A stretch of 64,000 bases of DNA, taken from positions 34,658 to 98,657 of the forward strand of contig LUCM01007884.1 in assembly GCA_008360955.1 (NCBI GenBank), written 5' to 3'. Shown in pieces: positions 25,247-40,700 of this stretch (positions within the stretch are counted from its first letter, which is position 1; every line of letters begins with the position of its first letter). The notes beneath the pieces are model-generated. The model saw only the letters and a list, made by a program, of their open reading frames with translations. It was not told the origin of the DNA and made no database searches. A program made the position numbers and the translations under genes. Source of the stretch: Fasciolopsis buskii (lineage: Eukaryota; Platyhelminthes; Trematoda; Plagiorchiida; Fasciolidae).

Positions 25247-28200
25247 ACTTAACATGGTTGCAGTTCGATGCCAGAAGAACCAAAACCAGAGCACGCTGCT
25301 ATAAGATTAATGGTAATACTAACTAAAACTGAAAGCGATGCCAGATAATACAGTCTTCCTTAGGCCTGTTTGAAGGTGGTCTTCAATTGTAAATGTATTG
25401 TTGTTTGAACATTAACGCATCCGCCTAAATGCGTTTTAAAAGAATCGACGTCTGTTTCGACGAGAGTAGACGCTGTGCCTTACAATGCAAAATAGTTAGG
25501 CTTGAATGAATTGAAGTACGGTTTTAATTTTGCGTTCATGGCGCTACTTGGTCAGCCTGAAGTATTCAAATGTGGAACAGTGTGGATGACGACAGGACGT
25601 TTAGCACAAGGATCCTTGAGTCCTAACTTGGCTCATCTTCCCCATGAGCAGATGATACTCCAAGCAAACAGCCAAAATCAGAGCGCACCAAATGAAGTTA
25701 ATCGTAGTGAAATGTAGAGGTTTTTGATAAGAACAGACGGCGAGGTTACCCTCGAATGTGTTTGGTCAACGACTATCACCTCGACTTAGATTGTTAGTTT
25801 CTACATGGCAATACATTACTTTGCCTGAAAGTTTCCCGGTTCTAGTCAGCCGATAATCCGGCTAATCATTCAAACGTCTAATTGGAAACCTGATATGATG
25901 ATTGCTTTCCCTTTCTCTTGAAATAAGACTCCAATGGATCAGAGTTGAATTCTGGAAAATAAATGTTTGTCCCAACTGTTAATTCGCTATGGTTTATTGT
26001 GTAAAAAATAATAATTTTGATCATTGAACCTAGATTTTACGTGTCCGTGATTGTTTATCAAAGTACTTAGGATATCCTCGTCAAAATATTTCAGTTTTAG
26101 TAATTGGAATTGCCATTGTAATATCCAGAAAATGAGGGATTTAATCAACCTTTATCCGACGTTCGAACTCACCCTTTCCAATCTTAGTTATTCCTTCTGT
26201 TGTGCCAGATGTACCTAAAACAACTCCAAATATTAGTTTGTGGTCGACGCATCGACAAATTTTGATAACCGACTATGGTTGGTCGAAGACGAATGTTTTG
26301 GAAAATAAATGGTCTGACGTTTTGTATCGCTTTGTTGAATGGGTGCGGAATATGAAATAGTAACTTGGATGTCTTTTGTACTCTAGTTTTAGTATGTGAA
26401 GTCCTCAGCGAGTAACAGTGAAATTAGAACCGAGTAATCGGTTGTGGATTTCTGTGAGATGGTGGTTTTATGGGGTCGTTATTGGGATTACGTCTTTTTT
26501 TAGATATTTCACGACAATGCCGGAAGACCCAGTTTTTAAAATGGAGTAAAATTTTATGCAACAGTTCTAAGTAAAATAATATACACCACCAGTGTTAACA
26601 GTAAAACTATGTCGAATCGTCTGATCAATTATGAACGAACTTAAAGCACTTTTCTGTTACAATATGTGTACTTTGTCAGAAAAAATGGACAAGTCATACG
26701 CGACAGAATTATTTCTGGGTGAATATACTTCGGTCCAGTTTGACCGTATCAGCTGCAATCAGCATCGTGGAAGCAAAATTACCGACCCAAAGTTGGAAAG
26801 TTTATGATTTTACTTCTCCCGATGGAAAACTGTTTAGGTTAAAATTATTATCCTAATTGATTTGGCAGAAGGTCACTGAACAGCCATTACTTCGTTTGGA
26901 GCACATGCTTAAGCTGATGCATTATACCGTCTTCTTTCTATCTGTATCAATTGATCTTCTTCACGTATTCGATTATCGCCTGCACTGTTAGGGGTTTATT
27001 TTACCGTTACACGTCAATCGACTAGATTTTCATAAAGCACTGCGGCTATATCTAACCCACTTGAGCTTTCTTTAATAAACCGCGTACAGAGTATTTCTGT
27101 CTAGTAGGGGAAGAACAAAAATGATTCCATCGCAACCTCACTTCTCGATACAATTCTAATGCTAATTTTAATTGTTTGTGTAAGCTGCACAATTTATTTA
27201 TCGGTACCATGAAAAATAGTATATTTTCTTTTCGTAAACACTGGAAAGACACATCAGGTTCACCCCATTTCTTAATGCAATACATTTTTTCATGAGAACC
27301 ATGGTAGATAGTAGAAAATAGATTTGGCCAGGTTGATGAATGACAACATGGCAGAAAAAAGGACGGAAAAGCTAGTAGTTATTGCCTTCTGAATGGACTC
27401 GATGGGAGGATTTCTACTCCATTTTGCATACAGCACATTACACTAAAAGGTCTCCGAGCCTGTGCCAGAAATTCAGACAGTTTGGTCTGTGTGGAAAGCA
27501 TCATAAGTCTGGAAACCAAGGCACCATGAAAAATCCCCGGGATCAAGTGGGTGTTTCACGATCCATACTCTGATCAACTGTAAATCTGAGTGCTAGGTAA
27601 AGGCTCATTGTCCCTAGTTGCAGGACAAAGTAGAAGACTAACTGGTTTTTGCAACACTGCGAGGCGAGCGGGACGTTGTTCACAATGAAGATTATGGGAG
27701 AACCAATCACTCCGAGAGAATAAAACTGATCAGCCAATGAGCTTCACATGAAAGAGCCCATTAATTTGTCGTTTGAGTATCAACAATGAACGACAGTCGT
27801 ATGGATCAGCAAGAACCTCTTGGATTCTTCTTGTACAGTTATATGGAATGGTACTGAATACAAATCGAGATACACCTTCAGATTTTGCAACAGGAGTTTT
27901 CCGATCTCACGAAACATGTTTCGTTCGTTTAATAAATAGAAATTGTCTCGTCTTTCTACGTAAGAAGACACTGTCTACTGTGTGTATAACAGTTTCAGGC
28001 AAAGGCCTGGCTTGACTGGATGTGATAAACCCCAGTCCCGAATCAAATGCGAAGCAGAGATAACCAACATAAATCCGAATGAAGGCCGATATCTGACGGT
28101 GATCATATGAAGAAGCAGTATGCAATAAACCATGACGATTGAAATCATTCGCGCTGGTATAATGTGATTTGACTTTCATTTAATCAGCTAGCCCACGTGA

Positions 28201-28711
28201 CAAATTCCTCTTCCAGTGACAAATGATACATGCATTGTATTACCACCAAATCATTTCTATTTTCTGCATGAAGTCAAAAAATTTTAGTGTCTAGTTAGAT
28301 CGATTCAAAATCGTACGAGGATTTTTTGTCTTTCATGAGATGTGGTCTTCTTATGTTTGCCCTCAGGTTATGATTTATTACGCAGACAGTCAGGGGCTTT
28401 TGCAGCACGCCAGTACAGCCATGCTCGAGTATAATGAAAATTGAGCTTCAGTTAGCTAATCCGGAACCAGTTCTGGTTTATTTGATACTTCTAAAATGAG
28501 TCAAAAATGGTCAAGTCAGTGAGCCACCAATTCTCGATTCGTATTCCGCATCTTCTGCGATGCTTTTTGTTCGGTAGGGGTGCAGCATCCATATATACAT
28601 ACAAAGAAGTCAAATTTTTTAGGAGTTCTCTGTTCCACCCATATAAAATGAAACTTTTATCGATCAGTGACTTAATGACTCGACATATAACTATAATTAT
28701 TTATTTGACAG
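25247..28711. other. AT-rich DNA upstream of the coiled-coil gene
   Basis: No element or gene is certain. A good acceptor-like site (ttgccctcag) at 28366 precedes a short open run reading VMIYYADSQGLLQHASTAML, which could be an upstream exon, but no donor in the right phase for the 28712 exon was found. Other open frames (25502-25717, 27382-27573, 27773-28015) have no motif. The 5' end and promoter of the coiled-coil gene should be in or before this stretch. Confidence 0.35.
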
Positions 28712-31700
28712 ATGAAGCTCTGCTCAATCGACAAACTCAAAACGAAACAGATGGAATCAATTAACACAGCACAGATGCAGCTATACGAATTTATGGACCA
28801 GAGGGATACCAAACTGCTCGAATCCGAGCAGCGAATATTCACTATGGTGCAAGAAAAACTGGACGAATTAGAGCTTAATATTGAATACACCGAACAGTTT
28901 TGCAATGAAATAAAAAAATATGCATCCGATGTGTACACGAAAATCCCACTGTTCACTGATTCGCGAAATAAATTGTACCAAAACTGGAAAAATGTGAGTA
29001 AAAAACTACGTATCTGTCAGATATGAGATTTTCATTTGCGGAATAGCTGTTTAAGTGTTAATAACAAAACGGGTCAACCATATTACACTTATTTTAGAGT
29101 GGATTATGAGATTAATAGTCGAGTATTTTTGTTTTTCTTATCCATCGGCCACTATCAGTCATCCTTCCGGTGATTCGCATCTTCATAATCGTGGTTCAAA
29201 TCCCGTAGCCAGCAAAACTCGTGACTCTGTGACTATCCAACTGATATGACATCATCGACAAAAGCAGACGTATAATTGAGTAGGATAATGTCTGGGGCAG
29301 TGTTATGTCACAAAGAATGAATGCAAACGCGCCGAATAGAAACAGCAGTTGACGAGCCATGTTGCTTCAGATTTTCGCCTAAAAATGAAGTGTGTACGCT
29401 AAGGCTAGAAGATGGCATGGATGGCAATGTGGCAAATGTCTAATACAAATAACTCTTAAGCGGCCGTCCCAAATGAAAGTGTTTGGTCAGAAACAATGGG
29501 TCCCTAAGTGGTTCAACCGGTTTAAGGAAATAGTATAAACTGCCTCATTGGTTCCAGGGTGTTGAATACGTGTTGTCGACACATGGCACTGTACGACAAA
29601 TCCGAGAAGATAAGCACGAAAAGGCAAAAGTTGGGAAGGCATACGCAGTACATGTCCAAGCCTCCGAAAGCGATGCAGAGTGGTTGCCTCAGTCATATAG
29701 AACGACTGTTTGCACCCAACACACGACCACGTATCCCGTCATTGCTCACCCGACGTTTCGGGCTCAACAACCTGGGACGAAAGAAGCTCCAACGTTATCG
29801 GGATAAGGTTAATAGCAATATGGTTGGCGCAGGAGCTGCGCAAGCCCTTTTTGATGGGGAAAACAATCGACATCTCATTACGAGGAGGGTACTTTCGTCA
29901 CAGTAACCCAGACCTTTGAGGACAAAACTTGAAGTTCTCTGGCCAGTTCCATCCCTCCATCTTTAAACAGAACTGGGAAAAACCCATCGGAGCCCGGCAC
30001 TCCGCCTCATTTGGTGGATCTGTTGTAATAATCTACTGGAGGGTCTGACGCTGAGAGCTACCTAAATTGTGCCCAGTTTACAAAGTGCTGTTGTTGGTTT
30101 CACATGGGCCAGCCGTCAGCTTCACGTCTCGTTACGAGCCGTGCCTCATTATACTCGCTCCCCGCCGGGATGGGCTGGCNNNNNNNNNNTCTCGTTACGA
30201 GCCGTGCCTCATTATACTCGCTCCCCGCCGGGATGGGCTGGCTGCGTCAAGGCGTGGATACTCAGCAGAAGTCAGGGTGTCACAACGTGACGGGTCAAGT
30301 CACAACTCACCAAGCCAGCAGAATGCAAGGCGTTCTTGATAAGCCACCAATTCTCATTGATGTTTTGAGGTGGGGAAGATCCTAGGTTTTCAACCAGCGC
30401 GATTCGAAAGGTTGATAGAAGAGTCAAATCAATAGGCTTGTCTCAATCCATCGGACGCTGTATTGGGCGTTTTGGGCACTCACCAAAGTACATGGACAGC
30501 TCAGTACATGCTAACGCATGGTCCGAGTCGAAGGGAGCGCTCCGGTACGACTAACAGTCTTATAGACAGCCCCACCATTTGTAGCTAATAGCGATGTGAT
30601 CGATTTGGGTCCACCGCTGACATGAACAGGGCGGACTCCAGGTGGCTTACCGGCGATTGAAACGTTTGAAGCTCGTACTGCCGAGGAACAATCGATGATC
30701 TGAATACGCAGCCGATTACCATTCCCGTTTTTCAGAACGACAGGAATCGAGACCAAAGTGGCTTCCTAGAAGCGTCTCATTCGAAGATAGTCGACCGACT
30801 CTAGCATTCATATCGTCTGTCAAAATCACCATGTCACCCCGCCTTGCTGTGCGTAATAGGTCATGCATCTTTTGATATAAATTGTCTTTGACTGCATCTG
30901 GACTACAATCTGTTGGTGCGTACGGTTAGACCACAAATAAGTTGGGTCTGTCCGGGCGCCGGCCTTTTTCTTCGCACGGCCCTCTGAGTGTCACTGCGCA
31001 CAGTCGGCTGTTGACTGCGATCCAGTCAAGTATTGTGGTCTCATACCTCTCACTGAGAGCCCGACTAACGCCAGCAACGCCAGAATTCGCAGCCTCAGGG
31101 TTCTCAGAAAGACGCAGATAAAACATCACAGAAGGACTCGATAGGGATGTCAGTTGGATAACAGAGTTGTAGCCCTGAATGCGAATCTCTTGGATACAAC
31201 ACGCATCGATGGCTAAGGTCTGCAATGCATGAGCTAAACACCACTTGTTTACCTACAGGTATTAGTGATCGCACATTGAATGTGGTTAGTTTGAAGGGGC
31301 AAGGAGAGCGAAGAATTGCATCAGCCGGTGGGAGCGAGTTAGTGAGGTTTGGATTATAGCTGAGGGAGAACGTGAGAGAACAAGAACAGGATGAATTCAA
31401 TGACATTACCATTAGCAAGGCCAACTGCAATGCCGAAGAGTGTAAGGAAGTTGGGTGGGAAGCGGAAGAACAACGCGAATTAGTGGAGAGACAATGAATT
31501 GTGTGCAGTGAAAGGTCACTTTGCAACTGAGCGAATGGCTAGAAATGTTCGTGTGAAGATCAGCCATATTCATGTTTCTGTGCGTTTTGAGATGTTGTAC
31601 TGCTCGGTTGCCCAGTCCAGAGTAGGCCTTTTTATTTGAGGATGCACCTCTGGCCTTTGCGCAGCCAGGCGCTTTTCGTAAAGCAGCGGAATCATTCCAG

Positions 31701-34700
31701 ACGAGCCGGTAGCCAGTTGATCGGTTCGTACGCCTTTTCTCAAAAACCTTGCTGTGTCAGTGGAACACGACAAGAGACGATGGCCCTATTCAGTTGGTGG
31801 GTCATACTTGCCACGTCGCATTTCCACTAATGTGTTCTTGTGGTTTTTTTAGGGAGGTCACTTGTCTGCCGTAAATCCACCATACTTTCGACACTGCCGG
31901 TGCTTATCCGCAGACGCTTATTCGGTGGGCATGAGCCTACCTTATACATAGCTATCCACCTGGATATTCGTCGTTCCCTCAACCCGGGTACACTTCAAGT
32001 AGCGTGCAACGGTGCCCGTAGAGCATAAGATACTTGGCCTTATATAATTTTTGCAGGAGGTACTGAATATTATTAGATTAATTTGGTTTTGATATGCTTT
32101 GCCCAGGCCCCCGTTGTTCTCAGAGGCACGTAATGACTGGAGGATTGGTCATGGTGGACAACCGATGGCACAGCAAAAAGGTAGGAACATACCAACCGGC
32201 GGATTACCGTGTATCCGTGCGGTTGGATTGGCCGAGTTTGGGGTTCTTACGATCCCCTCCAGACGACAGTCTGAGACAATTGGTGATATGGCCCAGTGTC
32301 ACAGTTAGTGGTGTTCTGTATTCGCATTCTTTCCATTTCTTTAAAGTTCTTTGAGTTTTCATTTTACAATTGATATTTCGGTAGATTTTTCATACTGTTT
32401 TTGTACTGTAAGTGGCTGGTGCTGTCAGGTAGTAAACAAAACAGAACCACTTTAGTGGAAGGTTATCGGTTACATAACCTGAAACTGACCTCACCTTGTA
32501 ACTCGGTGGTCAAAAACAAAGCGATCGAATTTTGTCTTACTGTATCTTGGAATTTAAATTTATCTATTGTCCCATCTCAAATGGATTCGAAAGCAACATT
32601 CCAGATGTGGGTTTTATAATGAGGTTCTGAAAAACTTGTCATAAGTGACTTCACAGGAATAGAGCTCCGTTGTCGCCCCGGTCATTCCTTATTCTAATTG
32701 ACTAAAACGGCTGCTGTGATATTTTTAAATATTTGGATTGATTCATGACAAACAACGGCCAAGACTCAGGCATGTGATGAATTGAGTAGTTTCTGACCGA
32801 GGCGAACATCATTGATGGAATTCACTCTTTAGGTCTGTGCTCTTTAAACGAACCATGGAGTTGAACAAAATGAATGTTCTCGGTTTCATGTTAAATCCAG
32901 GCTCTTTCAGGCCATTATGATAACTTTTACACTATCGTCTTCGGATTCCAGTTCAGGTGTACGATCCAAGGTATGACCTATGCTGAGATGGCTCCGCCTT
33001 ATGCATTTGAAAAATGTGTACCGACTATTATCCCAAGAACAACTGAGAATAACCTTTTCCTCTCGTCACTCCATGACTGTTGCTGATCTTGTTCAACTCA
33101 GTAGAATTCTCGTGAATACAAGATGTTTTTACACTTGTAGTACCATGCTCACATCCCGTTGGGGAACGCAAATTTATGACTCATGAACGGGTACTGTTAC
33201 AACACTCATACACGTATGCGTATGCCTGCGTTTCATTGAAACCAGCTAACCGATGCGGTTCTACGGTTGTGCGAGCCTGAGAAGAGCTACCTGGAGAAAT
33301 TCTCACAATTAGACGCAAATTACAACTACATTTTCACCCATCTTGACGTGAGTTTAATTTAAAACTGGTTTTCTCCGATTTCCGGATGGCCCACTTTTCT
33401 AATCACATGTTAAAACGGCATTCAGTTTTTCAACATATATTGCCTATAACTGTCGTTTTACAGGTTACAAATGTATATCCATATGGTGCGATTTAATTCT
33501 ATGTTCCATCCACACGCCTCGCACGTTGTCAGCTGTACTAACTGAGAACCAGCTGATCACCGATAAATTCAATCATGACCGTGTCTACTCGATTGCATTG
33601 TTCGGTTTGACTGATATTCGTAGATTACTTGGCAGAGCTAATGATATTAGGTGTTGCTTTGTGCGATCACATATCCAACTACACTTTTCGGGGTGAATGC
33701 AGACCGAATGAAGTTTCTGTCCCACGTCTCCTTTTATGAAGAAGAATTCGATCGTCTTTTTACCTCTTAAGACGAAACTTTTTTTGTACTTTCATTTTAC
33801 ATGCTTGAACCAACTCCAAGGCTATGGAAGAATCATACAAAACGGTGGAAGAATCTCGAAAATCCGTCGAAAACCATTTGCAAGAAAGTAGAATCGAGTT
33901 CGACAAACTAAAGAAAATCAAATCCTCCTTCAGCGATCGAAATTTACGGGAAGTCTTGGAGTTGCCTAGTTACACTGATGTTAGTTTTATTCTTCACTGT
34001 AAATGCACATGCTGGGATGTGATTTTTGCTCGATCTCATATGGTTGTAATTTCTTACCCCCATATACACACCAAAACACACACAAACACTGAATTCGCAG
34101 AGATAAGATAATTCAATGGATATCGTATGGCATTAGTAATATGGAAATGTAACACATTCAGAAATAATTGCTGAAAACAGATGTACAATCATATAGGAAA
34201 AATAAATGCGGAATTGTAGATGAAGATGAATAAAAAGAGAAAGATGTGCATCTCTTCTGTCATGATCTTCAGGCCAATTACCCCGTATGTTATCAATACC
34301 CGAAGCAAGCTACCAAAAATAGAACTGATCAACATGTCTTCCCTTTTGGAGGTTAACAATTTTGGATATCTAGTTGACGATGTTTTTCCCTTTGTTTTAG
34401 TGGACTGTTATCACATGTCTAGTATCCTTTTTTATTTAAATGATATTTGCAGCTGCTTTTGATTAGTATAAATTGTTGTTGTACCTTTCGAAATGGCACT
34501 CGGACTATTCAGTTTACAAGAAACACCCAGCACTTGTATTTACATTTTGATTGATTTTCTCGTAGATAGATATCCACATTTTGAGAAGTAAAAATACCCT
34601 CATTTGTTTATTGGAGACTGGGAGACACAAAAAGTTGATAGGAGAAAATACGACCCATCAGAAAAATTTTGCTGCAAATCTCAGCCGAAACACGGACTCA

Positions 34701-37700
34701 ATTTTTGGGAATCAGAGTCGAATAAGGAACAGCCGGGTTTTCACTACTTACGTTGGAGGATGATGGCGTGTGAACGACGCTAATAAAGCATTGCGCAAAG
34801 AATGTACACGGTCTGACCGAATCGTGTGTCCAGGTTTTTCCCACGTGGACAGATATAAGTGGGAAGTTTGAAAAATGGTTCTGTCAGTAACATAATGATG
34901 GTAGTATTCAACCACAAGTGAATAATTTCCGAATCCTTTTTCAGCTAGCGAGAAAAAAATGAGGTGAGCAAAAGAGAAGTGCATATAAATTCCTTATAAT
35001 GAGACTTGTTTAGGAAATCCGGGATAAGATCTATTGACGAAATAATTGACGCCGATCGTTGGATATGTGATAACGACTTCAAACTTCTCGAACCACTGAC
35101 GGCTCGTAGATAATTTTCCCGTCTCCAGTTTCCTCTATATTCCTACCAGAGTACAGATTCATCACATGGGCGCACATGATTCCACAACACGTGGGTTCAG
35201 TCACACTTCAAGAATGCAAATCACGAAAGTGGAAATACGTTCTCCAGATCTCATATTGAGAGGTGGATTTGAAATTTCTATAAACAAAAAGTCAGTAGTG
35301 AGCAAGTAAAGAACGGACAGCAAACCCGCGCAGTTGCATCTTTTGCCTAGACTATAAATCTTTTCATGTTAATAGTGGAATCCAATAGAGAAAAACACTT
35401 ATTGCCTGAGTCGAAGCAATTCTTATCGTGCAAAATGACGAATACCGCTCATAATTATAACAATTCAAAACTTGAGTCTGTCCGTTTTGTCACCGATGTG
35501 ATATGATAACCCATCTTGTGTTATAACAGCGAGCTATCCACAAAATTGTTATTGAGATTAAGCACTGTCTCTTTCAATTATTTAAACCTAGCTGTGACAT
35601 ATTAATGACATTTGTTTTGTTTAGTAATATAGCAGTAATCTGTTGTATCAGAATACCAATCAGTTCGTTATTCGCCGATGTTTTTTTGTTCTGGCAATCA
35701 TTTTATTGCCTCATCCACCCTGACTGACAGCACACACATGCACACACGCATGCACACACAAATATGAGCGCGGATCCATTTAATCGGCCAACTTTGTGTT
35801 AGTAATCCTTAGTAGGGAAACTAACTTGTCAGAATACACAATAAATAGTTTCTCTCGTTCAAGATGTTCACTCGTCGAAATGATTTTCATTGTCAAAACC
35901 AAACTTGACCTATCATGAATGTTTGAAGAAATAAAATCTCCTACTCAATTTGAATATAGTGGATAAAAGGCACACACCAAAAGGTGCAACTAGTTCTCTT
36001 AACCTTAACAATCACATATATAAAACAATAGCTGATATAGGAATAAGACGAGGAGGAACACAATAAACAAAAGAGAATCGACAAACTTAGGAGAATGTTT
36101 TAGCGAATGTCGATTTACTGACGCCATTGCAGGTATACATTGTTGGCCAGCAGGTTTTACGTACAGTGGTAGCTTCAGCCTGTTGATCAAAAAAGCCTCG
36201 TTGAAGGCTAACAGCCTCGTCGACGGTTTTGTAGAGTTAAGTGAAACGTTCGCTTCGGGTCAGCTTGGTGTTTCGCGATCGACGAGGCCGGAGTTCTCAC
36301 GCTCGTTTTTTGTTTGGGCCGAAGGTTAGCTATTTGTTTCACTGAACATCTGGGCCCATGCTCCCCCATAAGTCGGACAAGGAACCGATAAATGTGTTTA
36401 TGATAGGTCCTCGGAAAGAGAATATTGGTTGTTTTATATTTTTCAAACAAAATAAAAGCACGGATGACGCTGCCATCTGCTCTTGTACGGATAACATCCT
36501 CTATACTGAACCTCTTCATGCTGAACACTCGGTTTTACTGAAATCATGTTACATAGCCAGCAACGTCATTATCTCTTTATCATTCATGTGACAAAATATC
36601 AAAACTAATTTTCTTCCTTTTTTATTGTTCAGGGATTTCCGAATAAGTTAACAGAGAGATATCCAGTGGATTCAGCTCGATAATACGACTCTTTTTTGGG
36701 TTCAATCCAACTTAAAAGTTGGATTTATTTTTCCGGTGGGATGAATTTTCAGATTCGTTCATACGTATTATTTCAAAGACAACTTCACGAGGATGAGCTC
36801 ATAGGAACAATCTCATTCCAGTTTCAACATTGAGGCCTAGAGAATTTGGACCGTTGATGAGTCACCATGGCGGTCGGTTGGCAATTTAATGTCATTTGGA
36901 CGCCCTTTGCATTTTTCTAAACTTTAGTTTAGAGTGTCCCAGTTTCGCTTTATGACTTCTCACTTCGTGTTTATTCCTTAGGAATCTCATCTGGCACTGG
37001 TACAAATGAGTTAAGTTGTTTTCAAAAAATGGACTGTACCAGATCATGGAAGGGGTGTTTACAGCCTCAAACAGTGAAGTGACATTTTCAGACTGGACTG
37101 AGCCTTTTCGCTATGTCAGGAGGGGGAGCAAGATAGATGATATATTATATAAATAGGTTTTGTGATTGTGATCACGGAATTTCAAATTTAATTTGTGATG
37201 TCTGGTGAAGTATTCGTTCACTCATAGAGTTGAGCAAAATGCGAGTGGATACTGCAACAATTTAGTTAGTGCTAATTTACCCCTGCGAATATTCGTTTTG
37301 AGCATTTTACTTGCACTTAAACACTGTTGTGCAATAAAGGCTAGAACAAGGAAATTAAATCAACCCTTTGTTTTATTGTCAACAAGCAACGCTTCGTGAG
37401 GATCGTCTACCGACGGGACGGAAATATTTCTTAAACAGATGCGTTTGAGGAGAAAAAGGGATTTATTCTAGAAATATTGGAACGAAACGATTACCCGGGA
37501 AAATTTTGCTGGAATCCATAGCCGAAATGGACTTTGAGATGATCCGGTTCAATAACCGAGAAAGTTCGTGTCCCCAAATACAGCTCAAATGCGCACATTT
37601 GGTTAATGACCTACGGCAAAAACTCATGTTGCTCTCCGCTTTTACAATTGCAGGTCATTCAAGAGCTAACAAGTAATGTTGCAAATTCGAAGAAGATTTA

Positions 37701-40700
37701 CCATCAAATGAACAGCGAAATTCAAGGCCTGAAAACTCGAATTGAAAGTCTGAGTGAGGAGAAGTTACGTAACAAACTGGTTCCGGATCGCATCCTATAC
37801 GAGTCACCGATCCACCGGCTTCCCGAGGTGCTTACTGTCACAGTTTATCGACTAAATTGTCTTGTTTACCCTTTTACCACTCAGCCTGATTTTAATAATT
37901 CTCTTTACTAAAAGTCGGTGCTATATTTTTATCCGTTTTTAGCCCCGTGATCCATTATCCGATTTTCTAAGTAATCTACGATTGAATTCTGTCGGTGATC
38001 ATCATTTCGCTTCAGTTGGCTGATTTTTGGGGTCCATTTTATCTCACAATCCATGGTTAGAGACAATAGGGTGATATGACTCAGTGCCTTAGTCACTGGC
38101 ATTCTTGCGTTAGGGATCTATCTTTTTCTACTTATTTGTTCAGCCCATTGTCTCGGAGTCAGCCAGTCACTATTTCTCATTCCATTCTCTTTTAAGGAGA
38201 TGGGGTTGTAAGGCAGTAATCAAGACGAAACCACTTTGATATGAGGGTAATATTTGTAAAGCTGAGCTGAATTGATTCTGCTATTTTTAACGAATGACGA
38301 TCTCTGGCCTCAATTTAACCGTAATATAGTTTCAGTTTCCGGACAAAAAGTAGTCTAAATTCAATTATTACATTGATGGCAAAGTTCTGAATAGTCTCTG
38401 CTTTAGAGACTTGTTCTATACGTCTCCATTTTGCAGTGTAGATTAAAGTGTGCTTGGAAATAGTCTTTCTTTGCGTCAGAAGTTACAAATCGAAATCAAG
38501 GAAGTGAAACTTGTCTGACTACCGATCAAACTGTGCAGACTACCTAAATTCTGATGAAAATCACTACCCGCGACATCAATATCTCATTCCGTCAACCAGA
38601 GAAAGCAACTCCATCTTTTTACTGTTTTCGTGCATCCAATGTTTCGGGTGCTGCGTTCAACCGTGTGTTATGTAAAATGAACAATGTGGTTAGATTTTTT
38701 CATTCCACAGTTGACCTCACGAGTAGAAATCCGACCGGGAACTAAAAATGCTATCACTAAGCTCTTGTACTAAGGAAGTCTGCCTCGTGGCCGGAGTTAA
38801 GACGTTCCTCTGGGGCTCGCGAAATGAATTCCTGCATTGAAAAAAGAGTCTCGTTTTATATTTCTCCTCCTGTAGTCCTAATTTGCTATTCACATCTCTG
38901 GCATTAATTTACAATGCTTAATCCACATTTCTTCCGGTCAGTTAATTCAGTTACACAAGTGCACCAAAAAAGCTACATAGAATTTTGGCCTATTAAAAGC
39001 GCTTCATTATGATTACTTTACGAAGAATTTTGTTTACATTTGCCCGTGCTCTGATTCTGGTGCGATAGTATCGAAATTCTTCAGTCTAGTTTGTTTCACA
39101 TTGACGAGTGCCAAGCACATTACATTTGCCTGTTTCTTCAAATACCGTATTCGGTTAGGTTTCTGCGTCCCCCATGCCCCTTCGGTCACGCTAGTCTGAG
39201 TAAGGGGATGGTGCCAGAACAAAGCTTTTTGAAGTGTAATTTGATATAAGAAAACTTTTCGGAACCCCAGTATCCGATGAAATCGCATATAAGTTAAAAG
39301 ATGACCAATTAGACACTGATTTCTCTGGATTTTTGTCCTATGACAGTTCCTGTCCAAGATAAAACTAAGGCATCAGTGATTGAAGATGTACAACCTTTTA
39401 ATATCCTCAGCTCGTGCTGACCGGTTTTTATGGCAACTTCACATGAATGAACAGAATGTGGTGAAAAACATACGGAGCTTAGTTTCGTAACTAATCCCGT
39501 TATTGCGCCACGTTTCACTTTCATTTTTGGAATCACTGCTTGGCCCATGCCAGTGCCTGATTTGAGATCCTTCCAGACTTTTCGTTCGAATAGAGTGATG
39601 GACTTCGGATATTTGAGACGAGCTAACATTTCTGGTAATCGAAAAGGCAACTGGAAAATTTGGTTTAATTTGGAAATGCGTTTTCGAACCCCAAATTTCT
39701 TTTTGGTTTTGTTTCCAAAATATTTTATTCCAATGTTGGATTTTACATTTTTCTGTAACGCATGCAGGAACTCATCTCCGGAGGCATGCTGCTAAATGTG
39801 AAGATTTGAAGGGCATTTAGGTTCTACTTTTTGACCGCCTCACGTAATGCTGTTATTCCCCCAAAGAACTTGGATGAACTTTCTGATTGTGTCTATTGTG
39901 CCTTCTGCTGCTCTCACTCAGGACTGAGTGCATATTTTTGTCTAATCAGGTGGTTGATTTTGCCGATATCGTTCATTGTTTGCGCAAGAGAGGTTCACTT
40001 CGATTGACTGTGAATCTGAGAACCTGTAGTTGAATTTTGCCGAGGTCTTTCCCATTAAGCTCCTTTGAAAAGTTTGATTTGTCTGATGATAGCAGTGTTT
40101 AAACGTATACCGAAATGCATTGTAACGATGTAGAGCTTAAAACGAAGTTGTTTTTATTCTTACCTAGGGCCTGATTCACAAAAGATACAGACCTTTAGAT
40201 CTTAATCGTAATCCTGTGGTAATTGATTGTGTCGGTAAGAAACCTCGAATATAAACAGCTTTGGGTTCCGAAGTTTTTAGTCCGTTTTCTTCAAGTTTAG
40301 TTTAGAGTTGAAACAAGACCGTTGTCGTGGTTTCCAAATGGAATAATGGTTCTGGACCAGCTTTATTCCAGGATTAATGTTGTCCGATGTAAGCAATCGA
40401 GAGAGGTTGTGTATAGTGTTGCCGTTCATTATTTATTAAGTATGAATGTTTACAGAGCAAATAAATTTCGAGTGAAAATCCTCGTCAAGTGGATATTTAG
40501 CACTCTAAACATGTCTGTTAGATCGGAAATACTTTTGCTGCTGAAATGTCCTGATATTTCGGAAATGCTGCTGCTTGACAATGGTACGAACAACCTTTCA
40601 CCTCAAAAGTACTGTTTGGGTTGTGGGAATATGCGCATCTACTCCAAACAGTTTTGGTCTCGATCTGTGTAAGATGAGAACAAGAAGAATGGGAGAAACA

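Noticed and set aside
29559..29906. 115-codon + strand open frame
   Set aside because: It is the reverse strand of the RTE reverse-transcriptase and C-terminal blocks.
28712..33979. Coiled-coil exons as the missing C-terminus of the Hsp110-like gene or an ALIX/TRIM-type coiled coil
   Set aside because: Resemblance to these families is limited to general helical composition; no diagnostic motif matches, and the Hsp110-like frame stops 6.7 kb earlier.
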